Origin: DAOTWA01 sp963702935
GTDB taxonomy: Bacteria; Chloroflexota; Anaerolineae; Anaerolineales; Anaerolineaceae
DNA length: 64,000 nt
Direction: 5' to 3'
Assembly: GCA_963702935.1 (NCBI GenBank)
Contig: OY969772.1
Span: forward strand, 496,001-560,000
Below the pieces are notes generated by a model. The model was not told the DNA's origin, ran no database searches, and saw only the letters and a list, made by a program, of their open reading frames with translations. Shown piece after piece: positions 37,437 to 45,899 of the stretch. The stretch's first letter is position 1; every line of letters begins with the position of its first letter. Made by a program: the position numbers and the translations under genes.

Positions 37437-39511
37437 ATGCCACCCATCTATCCCTTTACTGCAATCGTGGGCCAGGAACGCATGCGACGCGCCCTGGTTC
37501 TAAATGCGGTGGATCCCCGCATCGGCGGCGTATTGATTCGCGGGGAGCGCGGCACGGCTAAATCGACGGCGGCGCGTGCGCTGGCCGCCTTGTTGCCGCA
37601 AGTCAAAGTGGTCAGCGACTGCCGCTTTGGCTGCGACCCCGATCACCCGGCCACCTGGTGCACCGAGTGCCGCGAGCGCGTGGCGCGCGGTGAAGCCCTG
37701 CCCGTGGCCACCCGCGCCACTTCCTTCGTCAACCTGCCCGTCTCGGCCACCGAAGACCGCGTGGTGGGCACGTTGGACATCGAGAAAGCCATCCAAAAAG
37801 GCGAGCGCCACTTCGAGTCCGGCGTGCTGGCGGCCGCCAATCGCGGCCTCCTGTACATCGACGAAGTCAATTTGCTGGACGACCACGTGGTGGACGTGCT
37901 GCTGGATTCGGCCGCCATGGGTATGAACATCGTCGAGCGCGAAGGCATCTCCTTCACCCACCCGGCGCGCTTCATCCTGGTGGGCACCATGAACCCCGAA
38001 GAGGGCGACCTGCGCCCGCAGCTCCTCGACCGCTTTGCCCTCTCGGTCGAGATCCGCGGCATCCGCGAAGCGCGCGAGCGCGTCACGATCATCGAGCGCA
38101 ACCTGGCCTTCGAAGCCGACCCGGATGGCTTCCGCCGCACTGGCTGCCGCAAGAGGAAGAGCTCTCCAGGCAGATCGAGCAGGCCCGCCTGCTGGTGGAC
38201 AAAGTCACCCACACCCGCCGCGACCTGCTCTCCATCGCTGCGCTGACGGCTTCCTTAGAGGTAGACGGCCACCGCGCCGACCTGGTGATCCTCAAGGCTG
38301 CGCGCGCCCAAGCCGCCTTCGACGGGCGCCCGGCCATCAACGAGCGCGACATCGCCCTGGCCGCCGAGCTGGCCCTGCCCCACCGCATCAAGCGCGGGCC
38401 GTTCCAGCAGAACGAGGTCAGCATGGAGACCCTGCAAGAGCGCATCGAGCAGCTCCAGGGCGCAGCCAGCAGCGGCAAGGAGACCGAGCCGTCCGAAGAG
38501 ATGGCCCCAGAAGAGGCGGCCAGCCAAAAAAAAAAGAGCTGAGCGCTGACGCCGCCGAAATCCAACCCGGATTTCGGCGCGGTCGAGCCCAGCCAGCAGA
38601 ACGTCTTCGACGACCGCAACGCTTACTGGTGGGACGGCGGCCAGATGGTCAAGCCGGGCGAGTCGTTTGCCCCCCGGCGCTTAGACACCCCCCTGGACAA
38701 GATGGTGCGGCGCAACTCCGGCCGGCGCTCGCGCACCCACACCGACCGCAAGCGCGGGCGCTACGTCCAGGCCCGCCCCGCCAACGGCAAGACCGACGAT
38801 CTGGCTTTCGACGCCACCCTGCGCGCGGCTGCGCCCTTCCAGAGGGAGCGCAGCGAGCAGCGCAAGCGGGTGGCGTTTGCCATTCACCCCAGCGACTTCC
38901 AGCGCAAAGTGCGCGTGCGCCGCTCGGCCAACCTGGTGCTGTTCCTGGTGGACGCCTCCTGGTCTATGGCCGTCGCCGAGCGTATGTCCGCCACCAAAGG
39001 CGCCATCCTCTCCCTGCTGACGGACGCCTACCAGCGCCGCGACCGGGTGGGCCTGATCGTGTTCCAGAAGGATCGCGCCACGCTGGTGCTGCCCCCCACC
39101 AATTCGGTCTACCTGGCCCAGCGCGCCTTGATGGACATTCCGGTGGGCGGCAAGACGCCCCTTTCCGCCGGCTTGCAGATGGCCACCAACGTGCTCAAGC
39201 GCGAGAAGATGCTGCACCCCGACGTGCAGCCGCTGCTCATCGTCCTGACCGACGGCGCCGGCAACGTCTCCATGAGCACTCTGCCCCCGCAGGAAGAAGC
39301 CCACAGCCTGGCCGGGGAGATCGCCGAAGAGAAGATCCGCAGCGTGGTGATCAATATGGAGCACGTGGCCTTCGACCAGGGCCTGGCCCAGGCGCTGGCC
39401 GACCACCTCAAAGCGCCGTGCTACACGCTCAACGAGCTCAAGGCCGAGAGCCTCTACCACACCGTGCGCCAGGAGATGAACCTGCCCGGCGGGGCGGACG
39501 AGAAACGCTAA
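37437..39511 (+). CDS. Mg-chelatase-like AAA+ / VWA fusion protein (ChlI-ChlD type), three frameshifts
   Basis: Corrected length is about 691 residues, the size of fused I/D subunits annotated as putative cobaltochelatase. The AAA+ part has Walker A RGERGTAKST, a Cys-rich insert (DCRFGCDP, CTECR), Walker B LLYIDEVNLLDD and the sensor region GTMNPEEGDLRPQLLDRF. An acidic linker leads to the D part with the MIDAS motif VDASWSM and TDGAGN. Shifts: one missing base near 38132-38139, one in the A10 run 38526-38535, one extra in CCC 38566-38568. Such proteins drive metal insertion into a tetrapyrrole with a large H/CobN subunit, which is absent here. ATG 37437 follows AAGGA. Confidence 0.85.
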
Positions 39512-39555
39512 AGCGCTGGTGAAAATCCCATTCTAGAAAAGATCTTGTGAAGCGC

Positions 39556-39582
39556 GTAGGGCGGGATTCCACGTCCCGCCGG
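39556..39582. repeat. REP-like palindrome, copy 2
   Basis: Arms GGCGGGA (39560-39566) and TCCCGCC (39574-39580), preceded by TA as in the copy at 18587-18610. A partial third copy (TACGTAGGGCGG) starts near 39587. Confidence 0.55.
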
Positions 39583-39612
39583 TTTTACGTAGGGCGGCTA
39601 CAGGGGGGAAAC

Positions 39613-39637
39613 GCGGCAAAAGAAAGCCGCCTTTTTT
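39613..39637 (+). terminator. Probable terminator of the chelatase-like gene
   Basis: A short GCGGC / GCCGC stem (39613-39617, 39626-39630) is followed by C and six T. It lies about 100 nt after the stop codon. Confidence 0.6.
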
Positions 39638-39643
39638 CCATTC

Positions 39644-39701
39644 GCGTCCATCTGTATGCATCGACGGTTGATTGAAACCGCAGAGACACACAGATGGACG
39701 C
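39644..39701. repeat. 12-bp inverted repeat
   Basis: GCGTCCATCTGT (39644-39655) and its exact complement ACAGATGGACGC (39690-39701) flank a 34-nt spacer with CCGCAGAGACAC. This resembles dispersed intergenic elements rather than a regulatory site. Confidence 0.5.
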
Positions 39702-39819
39702 AGGTAAAAAAAAGTCTTAATTCTCCGGCTATTTCGGGCTGGGCGTTGCCCCAAAAGCCAATGAGGATTCAAGCTCCATTAAATAATCCTGAGTTATTAT
39801 AAATAATATTAAAATCATA

Positions 39820-39847
39820 TTGACAAATTTTAAATAATCGCTATAAT
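39820..39847 (+). promoter_or_regulatory. Consensus sigma-70 promoter of the DUF2089/SHOCT operon
   Basis: TTGACA (39820-39825) and TATAAT (39842-39847) match consensus exactly with a 16-nt spacer in AT-rich DNA. Start near 39854 gives a leader of about 50 nt. Confidence 0.85.
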
Positions 39848-39905
39848 ATCATTAGATTTACGAAGAATGATTTTACTATTTTGCATGGACCCTTGGAGGT
39901 TGAAA

Positions 39906-40112
39906 ATGACTCCTCTTTCTATCGAGCTGGCCGTGCTGCAGAGGCAAGCCGAAGCTCTGCGCGATACCGAATCTCGCCCTTCCATCTGGGAAAGGGAACC
40001 GCGCCCATCCCTGCGTCTGTGGGTGGGAGCACGCCTGATCGCGCTGGGCCAGCGCCTGCAAGCCGGCGCGCAGCCTTATGGCCTGGCGGCCCATTCGCTG
40101 GCGGAGAAATAA
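39906..40112 (+). CDS. Small hypothetical protein, first gene of DUF2089 operon
   Basis: A 68-residue, helix-prone, Arg/Leu-rich protein without recognised domain. ATG 39906 has a GGAGG site 7 nt upstream. The next gene's ATG follows its TAA with no gap, so they are translated together. It follows an exact-consensus promoter. Its role is probably tied to the DUF2089 regulator. Confidence 0.75.
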   Translation: MTPLSIELAVLQRQAEALRDTESRPSIWEREPRPSLRLWVGARLIALGQRLQAGAQPYGLAAHSLAEK

Positions 40113-40505
40113 ATGAACCCCATCCTGACGCAGTGCCCGGTATGCGCGCAGCCTCTGATCGCCACGCGCCTGTATTGCTCGCATTGCGATACCAGCCTGG
40201 AAGGCAGCTTCAACCCTGGCAACGGGCCGTTCGCGCGCCTCACGCCGGAGCAGATGCAGTTCATGCTCACCTTCGTGCGCTGCGAAGGGCGTTTCAACCG
40301 CATGGAGGACGAGCTCGGCCTCTCCTACCCCACCTTGCGCAACCGCCTGTACGAGGTGATCCGCGCGCTGGGGTACGAGCCGGGCAAGGAAGACCCGGCC
40401 ACCAGGATTGCCCCCGAAGAGCGCAAACAACTCCTGGAAGACCTGGATCAGGGTAAAATAACCTATGAGCAGGCCATGCGCGCGTTGCAAAGCCCAGAAG
40501 CTTAG
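40113..40505 (+). CDS. DUF2089-family zinc-ribbon regulator
   Basis: A 130-residue protein. An N-terminal zinc ribbon has C-P-V-C and C-S-H-C pairs (residues about 8-25). The middle (LTPEQMQFMLTFVRCEGRF, YPTLRNRLYEVIRALGYEP) is the helix-turn-helix-like DUF2089 region. The end (LLEDLDQGKITYEQAMRAL) is SHOCT-like, echoing the next gene. DUF2089 proteins are regarded as regulators, often beside SHOCT/DUF4097 envelope-stress genes. Position between two small genes in one operon supports regulation. Confidence 0.85.
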   Translation: MNPILTQCPVCAQPLIATRLYCSHCDTSLEGSFNPGNGPFARLTPEQMQFMLTFVRCEGRFNRMEDELGLSYPTLRNRLYEVIRALGYEPGKEDPATRIAPEERKQLLEDLDQGKITYEQAMRALQSPEA

Positions 40506-40531
40506 AGCGCCGGCCTGAGGAGCAGATCGCC

Positions 40532-40927
40532 ATGGCAACGACTGAAGAACGCTTGAAGATATTGACTATGATCCAGGAGGGCAAGATCACCGCCGAAGAG
40601 GGCGCGCAGCTCCTCGAAGCCTTGGAAAATAAACCGCCGCGCGGAGCCCCCCTTGCGGCAGAAACGCCGCCGGCGCGCCCGGCAGGCGGCGCGCGCTGGT
40701 TCCGCGTGCGCGTGACGGACGTGGGCAGCGGCAAGACGCGCGTCAACGTGCGCCTGCCGGTCACGTTGGTCAGCGCCGGCCTCAAGATGGGGGCGCGCTT
40801 CTCCCCCGAAATCGAAGGGCTGGACACGAACGAGCTGATGGCCTTCGTCAACTCAGGCGAAGTGGGCAAGGTGGTAGACGTCTACGACGACGAGGACGGG
40901 GAGCACGTGGAAGTGTTCATCGAGTAG
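40532..40927 (+). CDS. SHOCT-like-domain protein
   Basis: A 131-residue protein. The N-terminal LKILTMIQEGKITAEEGAQLLEAL is the SHOCT-like oligomerisation helix pair. A Pro/Ala linker follows, then a C-terminal region (RVRVTDVGSGKTRVNVRLPV) of beta type ending in an acidic tail. GAGGAG precedes the ATG. It is the last gene of the operon and followed by a strong hairpin. Similar proteins work with DUF2089 regulators in envelope stress; function is not proven. Confidence 0.85.
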   Translation: MATTEERLKILTMIQEGKITAEEGAQLLEALENKPPRGAPLAAETPPARPAGGARWFRVRVTDVGSGKTRVNVRLPVTLVSAGLKMGARFSPEIEGLDTNELMAFVNSGEVGKVVDVYDDEDGEHVEVFIE

Positions 40928-40954
40928 ACCGGCAACGGAAGATATTAAGAACGT

Positions 40955-40988
40955 GGAGCGGCTCACCCTGCTTGAGGTGAGCCGCTCC
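40955..40988. terminator. 13-bp hairpin ending the SHOCT operon
   Basis: Perfect arms 40955-40967 and 40976-40988 with an 8-nt loop lie between convergent genes. The T-run is poor on both sides, so strength is uncertain; position suits a shared terminator. Confidence 0.65.
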
Positions 40989-41039
40989 TGTGTATTCAGG
41001 TCGGACCCTGTGCCGACCCTCGCCGCGTGGGCAAGCTTG

Positions 41040-41765
41040 TTAAGGCAAGGGAGTGGACGTCTCCGTCGGAGTGGGGGTGAACGTCTCCGTCTCCGTTTCC
41101 GTCGCCGTGGGCGTGAAGGTGGTGCTCAACCGGGCAAAGACGTTGATCTGGCGCGCCGTCCAGACGCCATCCGAGATGCTCCCGTGCACCCATACGTACT
41201 GGCCGGGAAGCAGGTCAGCCGCCGTGATCGGCCCGCTCATCGTGGTATTCTTCATGCGGATGACGGTAGCAGCGGTCAGCTCCACCGTCACGTCCTGGCC
41301 GATGAAGGGCTTCACCCGGTTGTTCCCCGAAGAAGCCTGCACGACGAGGGTATTCCCGTCGATCGACTAAATCACGCCAAAGAGCACGAAGTTGCCCATT
41401 TCCTTGAGCATCTCGCGCGTGTTGGGCGCCGTGGGTGTGGCGGTCGCCTCTCCCGGGGTCACTTCCAGGGTAGCAGTCAGGCCGTTCTGGCCCTTATCCT
41501 TATTTTGGCCGGGAGCATTTTCGCTCTTGCCGGAACCGCCCTGACCGGGCGGGTCTTTTTGCTGGCCAGGCGGGTCTTTCTCTTGCCCCGGGGGCGTCTT
41601 CATTTTGCCAGGCGGGGTCTTCTGATGTCCTGGAGGCGTCTTACTGGTTTTATTGGCAGCAGAAACGCCGTTGTTCATCTCCCCCGAATTGTTATATCCA
41701 GCCAGGACCGGGTAAGCAGTTGCCATCATCAAGACGACCAGCAATATTGAAAGAACCTTCTTCAT
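41040..41765 (-). pseudogene. Secreted DUF5666-like protein with PPGxxK repeats, split by in-frame TAG
   Basis: One frame runs from ATG 41765 to TAG 41367-41369 and continues to a stop at 41040. The first 132 residues have a signal peptide (MKKVLSILLVVLMMATAYPVLA, read in two parts) and five near-identical seven-residue repeats of (T/D)PPGxxK. The part after the TAG (SIDGNTLVVQASS, GQDVTVELTAATVIRM, GQYVWVHGSI) completes a DUF5666-like beta domain whose first strand (NFVLFGVI) precedes the stop. GAG to TAG would explain it. The tail is Thr/Pro-rich. A full product would be about 241 residues and exported. Either a recent nonsense mutation or a base error. Confidence 0.75.
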
Positions 41766-41837
41766 AGATCTTATCCTTTCTACTGCACACTCGGCGGGGT
41801 GCTGTAAAGGTTACAACGGATTGTTCTTTAAAACGTT

Positions 41838-41862
41838 ACACCCCCGCAAAGCGCGGGGGTGT
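41838..41862 (-). terminator. Terminator of the crp-like/nifU unit
   Basis: Arms 41838-41847 and 41853-41862 form a 10-bp GC-rich stem about 40 nt after the NifU stop. On the minus strand it is followed by AACGTTTT. Confidence 0.75.
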
Positions 41863-41901
41863 GGCTGGGATTCTGCGGAAACCCTTAGGGTCTTGCGTCG
41901 C

Positions 41902-42150
41902 TCAGGCGGCTACGACCTCCAGGTCAGGGAAGAATTGCTTGACCGTGCCGGCCACCCAGCCGTGCAGCGTAGCCGGAGAAAGCGGGCAGCCCAGGCACGC
42001 GCCGCCCAGCTTGATTCGCAGCAGATTGCCGTCCAGCGAGATCATCTCCACTGAGCCGCCGTGGAACTGAGCCACGTAGGCGTCCAGTTGGTCGATCAAC
42101 GCCTTCACCTGCTCGTCGACCGTGTAAGAGGGATTGTTATTGGTCACCAT
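41902..42150 (-). CDS. NifU C-terminal-domain (Nfu-like) iron-sulfur scaffold protein
   Basis: An 82-residue Nfu-type domain. The cluster-binding C-x-x-C is in GGACLGCPLSP. Such proteins carry a 4Fe-4S cluster to target enzymes. Residues 1-35 match the usual helix (VKALIDQLDAYVAQFHGG). Its ATG overlaps the stop of the upstream cyclic-nucleotide-domain gene, so synthesis is coupled; the pairing may link cluster delivery with a sensor protein. Confidence 0.92.
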   Translation of the reverse strand: MVTNNNPSYTVDEQVKALIDQLDAYVAQFHGGSVEMISLDGNLLRIKLGGACLGCPLSPATLHGWVAGTVKQFFPDLEVVAA

Positions 42151-42668
42151 ATCGATTCGCCTTTCTTCAGGAAGCCTGGCTGTTTGAAATCTTTCTGGAC
42201 AGAAGCCAACCCTTGTGAAAGCAGATCCAGGACCTTGACGTGCGTATCCCGCAGGCCCTCAGCGATCACCCCGGCCATGCGCTCCAGGATGGGCCGCCCG
42301 ATCTCAGGGTGCTCCACACACACTACCTGCAAGTCCCGCCCGTGGATGCGGTAGATCTCGCAGTCCGTCTCGCAAACCGCCGAAGAAGTGTAGATAGCCC
42401 GCCCGAGCGCAGCCGACCACCCGAAAACGCCGCCGGGTGCCACGTGGGAGACGGTCAAGATCGGGCCGTCGTAAGGCTTATAATGCACGGCCACCCGGCC
42501 GTCGGTCACCAGGTAGATGTACTGAGCCTCCTCGCCTTGTTCAAAAACGACCGCGTCTTTGGACAACTTGATTGGTTTTACCAGATCTTTGACGAGTTCC
42601 AACTGCGAGGGGTTCAGGTCTTGAAACAAGAACAGCTTGCTCAGGGTTCGCACAAACATTTTGCACAT
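42144..42668 (-). CDS. Cyclic-nucleotide-binding-domain protein without HTH
   Basis: A 174-residue protein with a Crp-type beta-roll (residues about 10-130: LFLFQDLNPSQLELV, VVFEQGEEAQYIYLVTDGRVAV, VAPGGVFGWSAAL). The C-terminal helix-turn-helix of Crp/Fnr regulators is missing, so it is unlikely to bind DNA itself. It may sense a nucleotide or redox signal and act on a partner. It overlaps the NifU-like gene by 7 nt and is divergent from the MarR gene, sharing a 143-nt control region. Confidence 0.88.
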   Translation of the reverse strand: MCKMFVRTLSKLFLFQDLNPSQLELVKDLVKPIKLSKDAVVFEQGEEAQYIYLVTDGRVAVHYKPYDGPILTVSHVAPGGVFGWSAALGRAIYTSSAVCETDCEIYRIHGRDLQVVCVEHPEIGRPILERMAGVIAEGLRDTHVKVLDLLSQGLASVQKDFKQPGFLKKGESIW

Positions 42669-42751
42669 CTTATCGGATGCAGCCAGGTCTTTCTAGTGGC
42701 AAATTTCCTATTTCCCATGACGTTTATCCTGTATCAAAAAACCGCCAAATC

Positions 42752-42792
42752 TTGACAAATCGCACCTAGTTGGATATATTTAGCATAGCTAA
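42752..42792 (+). promoter_or_regulatory. Promoter and putative operator of the marR gene
   Basis: TTGACA (42752-42757) and TATATT (42775-42780) are 17 nt apart. A 13-nt inverted repeat TTAGC-ATA-GCTAA (42780-42792) covers the expected start site, the usual place for a MarR dimer to repress its own gene. Promoter is well supported; the operator is inferred. Confidence 0.7.
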
Positions 42793-42811
42793 TATTTAGG
42801 AGTATTAACAA

Positions 42812-43261
42812 ATGGCGCCGGACGTAAACCCACAACAGGTTGCCCATCGTATCCTTCAAATCCTGCCTCCACTGATGCGCGTCGTAGCCGCCGAAGTGCG
42901 CAGCACGAAACACGTAGAACCCGCTCATTTCGGGATTCTGATGAAGCTGCTTCAACGCCCTTGCAGCCTGGGCGAGCTGGCCGAACGGCAAGAGGTTAGT
43001 TTACCCACCATGTCGAAATCGGTCAGCACGCTGGCAGAACGTGGCTGGGTGACCCGCCTCCCCTCGCGGTTCGACCGGCGGGTGATGATCGTGGAGCTGA
43101 CCCCCCTGGGCGTGCAAATTCTGGCCGACGCGCAAGGCCGCACCCAGGCCTGTGTGGCCGAGATGCTCACCGGCCTGTCTCAGGACGAGCTGGACAAAGT
43201 GGCCGCGGGATTAGAAATTCTGGAAAGTGCGCTTCCCTCGGTAGAACCGGTCGCGTCCTGA
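42812..43261 (+). CDS. MarR-family transcriptional regulator
   Basis: A 149-residue winged-helix regulator. The HTH region is CSLGELAERQEVSLPTMSKSVSTLAERGW and the wing carries RLPSRFDRRVMIVELT with the D-R-R motif typical of MarR. TTAGGAG precedes the ATG. It lies 148 nt upstream of a multidrug-type MFS exporter on the same strand, the classic arrangement for drug-responsive control, and has a palindrome at its own start site. Confidence 0.93.
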   Translation: MAPDVNPQQVAHRILQILPPLMRVVAAEVRSTKHVEPAHFGILMKLLQRPCSLGELAERQEVSLPTMSKSVSTLAERGWVTRLPSRFDRRVMIVELTPLGVQILADAQGRTQACVAEMLTGLSQDELDKVAAGLEILESALPSVEPVAS

Positions 43262-43409
43262 CCTGCGCGTTCAGAGGTAGCCGCCCGGCTTTCCCCCCTA
43301 AAAAAGGCATGGTACCTGAATCCCCGGCCAAAACCTGGGGTTCTCTTCCATTGCATGCCCGACACAGACGTATCCACCTTCCATTTATCGTTATAGGAGA
43401 CCCTTTACA

Positions 43410-45050
43410 ATGGAAATCGAACAAGTCAATCAAGCAGCGAGCTCACGCAGCGTTGCGAATACCCAGACTACCAATCAAATCACCGGCGAGCGGCGCTGGT
43501 TCGCTCTGGCAGCCGTCATCCTGGTGATGTTCTTCTCGTCCCTCGACCAGACGGTGGTGGCCACCGCCATGCCGGTCATCATCGGCGATCTGCAAGGCTT
43601 TACCCTTTACGCCTGGGTTTTCACCGCTTACATGATGGCCTCGGCCGTCACGGTGCCGATCTACGGCAAGCTCTCCGATATCTACGGGCGAAAGCCCTTC
43701 TACGTGCTGGGCCTGGGCCTGTTCATGCTCGGCTCGATAGCCGCCGGATTGGTGCAGACCATGCCGCAATTGATCGCCGCGCGCACCTTACAGGGGCTGG
43801 GGGCCGGCGCCATGCTCACCATGCCCCGCGCTACCGTAGGCGATATCTTCAACCCGCGCGAGCGTGGTCGCTGGATGGGCGTCATCTCTTCCGTGTTCGG
43901 CATCGCCAGCATCATCGGCCCGGCCATGGGGGGCTGGATCACCGATCAGTTTAGCTGGCGCTGGATTTTCTACATCAACCTGCCGGTAGCCCTGATTGCC
44001 CTGGTCGGCATCATCCTGACGCTGCCGACCGTACGCACCGAAAAGAAGCCCAAGGTAGACTGGCTGGGCAGCCTCTTGCTCATCCTGGGCCTGATGCCGG
44101 CGTTGCTGGCCTTCACCTGGGCCGGCTCGACCTACGCGTGGGGCTCCCCGGTGATCCTGGGGTTGTTCGCGGTCTCGCTGCTCTTCCTGGCTTTGTTCGT
44201 GCTGGCCGAGCGCCGGGCAGAAGAGCCCATTCTGGCGCCAGAGCTGTTCAAGAACCGCATCTTCTCGTCTACCGCGCTGGTGGCGCTGTTCATCTCGATG
44301 GGCATGTTCGGCAGCATCGCCTTCCTGCCGCTTTTCATCCAGGGCGCGCAGGGCCTCTCGGCGCAGAGCTCCGGGCAGATTTTGACGCCCATGATGCTGA
44401 GCTTCATTGCAGGGAGCATCCTCGGCGGCCAACTGGTGACGCGCACCGGGCGTTATAAGCTGCAAGTCATCCTGGCCGGCATACTCGGCGTCTTCGGCAT
44501 GTTCCTGCTGACCCGCTTGACCGCCAATACGCCCTCCGGAACGGTAATCGTGGATATGGTCGTGCTGGGCGCCGGCATTGGCTCGGTGCTGCCGGTGCTG
44601 ACGGTGGTCGTGGCGAACGCTTTCCCCTACAAATTGATGGGCATGGTGGATTCCACGCAGCAGTTCGTGCGCTCCTTGGGCGGCATCATCGCTACCCCCG
44701 TCCTGGGGGCGGTGCTGATCAATTCTTTCTCCGGCAATTTCACCCAGGATCTGCCCGGCGCGCTCACGTCGGCCTTGAGCAAGCTGCCTCAAGCGCAGCA
44801 ACAGGCCATGCTCGATCCGCAGGGGTTGATCAACGCCGCCAGCCAAACTGCGATCCAGTCACAGTTCACGGCTTTCGGCCAGCAGGGGCAGGCGCTCTAT
44901 CAGCAGTTCATCGCCGCCGTCCACCAGGCGCTGGCCACCGGTATGACCCATCTCTTCGCGCTGGGAATGGTCTTCATGATCCTGGCGGTGCTGGCAGCGC
45001 TGATCCTGCCCGAGGTGCGCCTGCAGCTCAACGAATTCTACGAGAATTAG
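43410..45050 (+). CDS. DHA2-family MFS multidrug exporter (EmrB/QacA type)
   Basis: A 546-residue transporter with about 14 membrane helices. Motif A appears as GKLSDIYGRKPFYV, the DHA2 motif C region as GPAMGGWITDQFSWRWIF, and an aspartate in LDQTVVATAMPVI lies in helix 1. A polar N-terminus and a periplasmic loop rich in Gln/Ala (about 440-500) are typical. It exports drugs or lipophilic ions in exchange for protons. AGGAG lies upstream. MarR gene directly before it is the probable regulator. Confidence 0.95.
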   Translation: MEIEQVNQAASSRSVANTQTTNQITGERRWFALAAVILVMFFSSLDQTVVATAMPVIIGDLQGFTLYAWVFTAYMMASAVTVPIYGKLSDIYGRKPFYVLGLGLFMLGSIAAGLVQTMPQLIAARTLQGLGAGAMLTMPRATVGDIFNPRERGRWMGVISSVFGIASIIGPAMGGWITDQFSWRWIFYINLPVALIALVGIILTLPTVRTEKKPKVDWLGSLLLILGLMPALLAFTWAGSTYAWGSPVILGLFAVSLLFLALFVLAERRAEEPILAPELFKNRIFSSTALVALFISMGMFGSIAFLPLFIQGAQGLSAQSSGQILTPMMLSFIAGSILGGQLVTRTGRYKLQVILAGILGVFGMFLLTRLTANTPSGTVIVDMVVLGAGIGSVLPVLTVVVANAFPYKLMGMVDSTQQFVRSLGGIIATPVLGAVLINSFSGNFTQDLPGALTSALSKLPQAQQQAMLDPQGLINAASQTAIQSQFTAFGQQGQALYQQFIAAVHQALATGMTHLFALGMVFMILAVLAALILPEVRLQLNEFYEN

Positions 45051-45165
45051 CCGTCGGAGGAGAATCGCACTGCTGGGGTTTCCGGGCGCAGGGTGTGTAA
45101 CTTTCTTCACCAAGCCGCATCCAATAGACTGGAAACACAATAAACCTGATACGGAGAAATTTTTC

Positions 45166-45579
45166 ATGGAAATGATGATCGACTTCCCGGACGGCGCGCG
45201 CGTGGATGCGCACTTTGGCCCTTACACAGTGATGACCGACCAGCCCCCGATGGGCGGCGGGAAAGGCGCTGCCCCCACCCCCTTTGCACTTTTCCTTTCC
45301 TCGATTGGCACCTGCGCCGGCATCTACGTGCTTGGCTTCTGCCGGCAGCGCAATCTGCCCACCGATGGCATCCGCATCATGCAGCGCGTGCACAGCGATC
45401 CGATGAGCGGCATGGTCACCAAAGTTGACCTGGAGATCCAGGTGCCGCCAACCTTCCCGGAGAAATACCGCGATTCGCTGGTGCGCTCCGCCGAGCTGTG
45501 CGCGGTGAAAAAGCACCTCGAAAATCCCCCCAGCTTTAACGTTTACACCCAAACAGTCGAGACCGGCGCCGTCGCCTGA
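45166..45579 (+). CDS. OsmC/Ohr-family peroxiredoxin-like protein
   Basis: A 137-residue OsmC-fold protein. The first cysteine is in SSIGTCAGIYVLGFC and the second in SAELCAVKKHL, in the positions of the OsmC/YhfA active pair. Such proteins reduce organic hydroperoxides or bind thiols. The ATG follows GGAG. It is downstream of the exporter and followed by a 13-bp hairpin; co-regulation with the MarR unit is possible. Confidence 0.9.
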   Translation: MEMMIDFPDGARVDAHFGPYTVMTDQPPMGGGKGAAPTPFALFLSSIGTCAGIYVLGFCRQRNLPTDGIRIMQRVHSDPMSGMVTKVDLEIQVPPTFPEKYRDSLVRSAELCAVKKHLENPPSFNVYTQTVETGAVA

Positions 45580-45605
45580 TCCGCCTGTCTCCTTCCTGAG
45601 AGAGT

Positions 45606-45635
45606 CCCCCCAAGATACGCCGGTATCTTGGGGGG
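45606..45635 (+). terminator. 13-bp hairpin after osmC-like gene
   Basis: Perfect arms 45606-45618 and 45623-45635 with a 4-nt loop lie 26 nt after the stop codon. There is no T-run, so it may end transcription weakly or protect the 3' end. Confidence 0.65.
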
Positions 45636-45673
45636 CATTGCTGTCTCTGCGAATATCCAAGGCGAACTTCCCG

Positions 45674-45701
45674 TTGACCCTGGAATCGAATCGCATATAA
45701 T
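45674..45701 (+). promoter_or_regulatory. Promoter with long leader before lipoprotein gene
   Basis: TTGACC (45674-45679) and TATAAT (45696-45701) are 16 nt apart. The coding start is at 45900, leaving an untranslated leader of about 190 nt. Within the leader GTATG and CATAC segments near 45772 and 45834 can pair around an internal hairpin. No known riboswitch class was recognised. Confidence 0.6.
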
Positions 45702-45899
45702 TTAACCTGGTACGAAAATTGCCCTATTGACAGTAAACCTATTCAGTAGTGGGGAGTGAAAGGCCGTGGGAGTATGGGATCGCTCAACGGTAGAACGGGT
45801 TAAGAGTCGCCGGGAACAAGCTTTAAAAGCATCATACGGAAGTAGTTCCAACACTCATCGCAGATTTCATCCAGCTTAAGGAGCGCTTCAGGGGAGTGC

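Larger units (their letters stand above)
39512..39812. other. Gene-free stretch holding a REP palindrome, terminator and long inverted repeat
   Basis: No supported gene lies here. In order it contains the REP-like copy at 39556-39582, a terminator hairpin at 39613-39637 and a 12-bp inverted repeat at 39644-39701, then AT-rich sequence leading into the promoter at 39820. Confidence 0.6.

Noticed and set aside
22378..41369. Stop-codon reassignment (TAA and TAG read as sense)
   Set aside because: Both codons end many intact genes in the window (for example TAG of kbl, TAA of btuC), so reassignment is not credible.
42144..42668. Crp/Fnr transcription factor
   Set aside because: The protein ends after the cyclic-nucleotide domain and a short helical tail, with no helix-turn-helix.
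45709..45899. c-di-GMP (GEMM) or other known riboswitch in the lipoprotein leader
   Set aside because: I could not match the leader to the core motifs of any class I know; it is reported only as a long leader.
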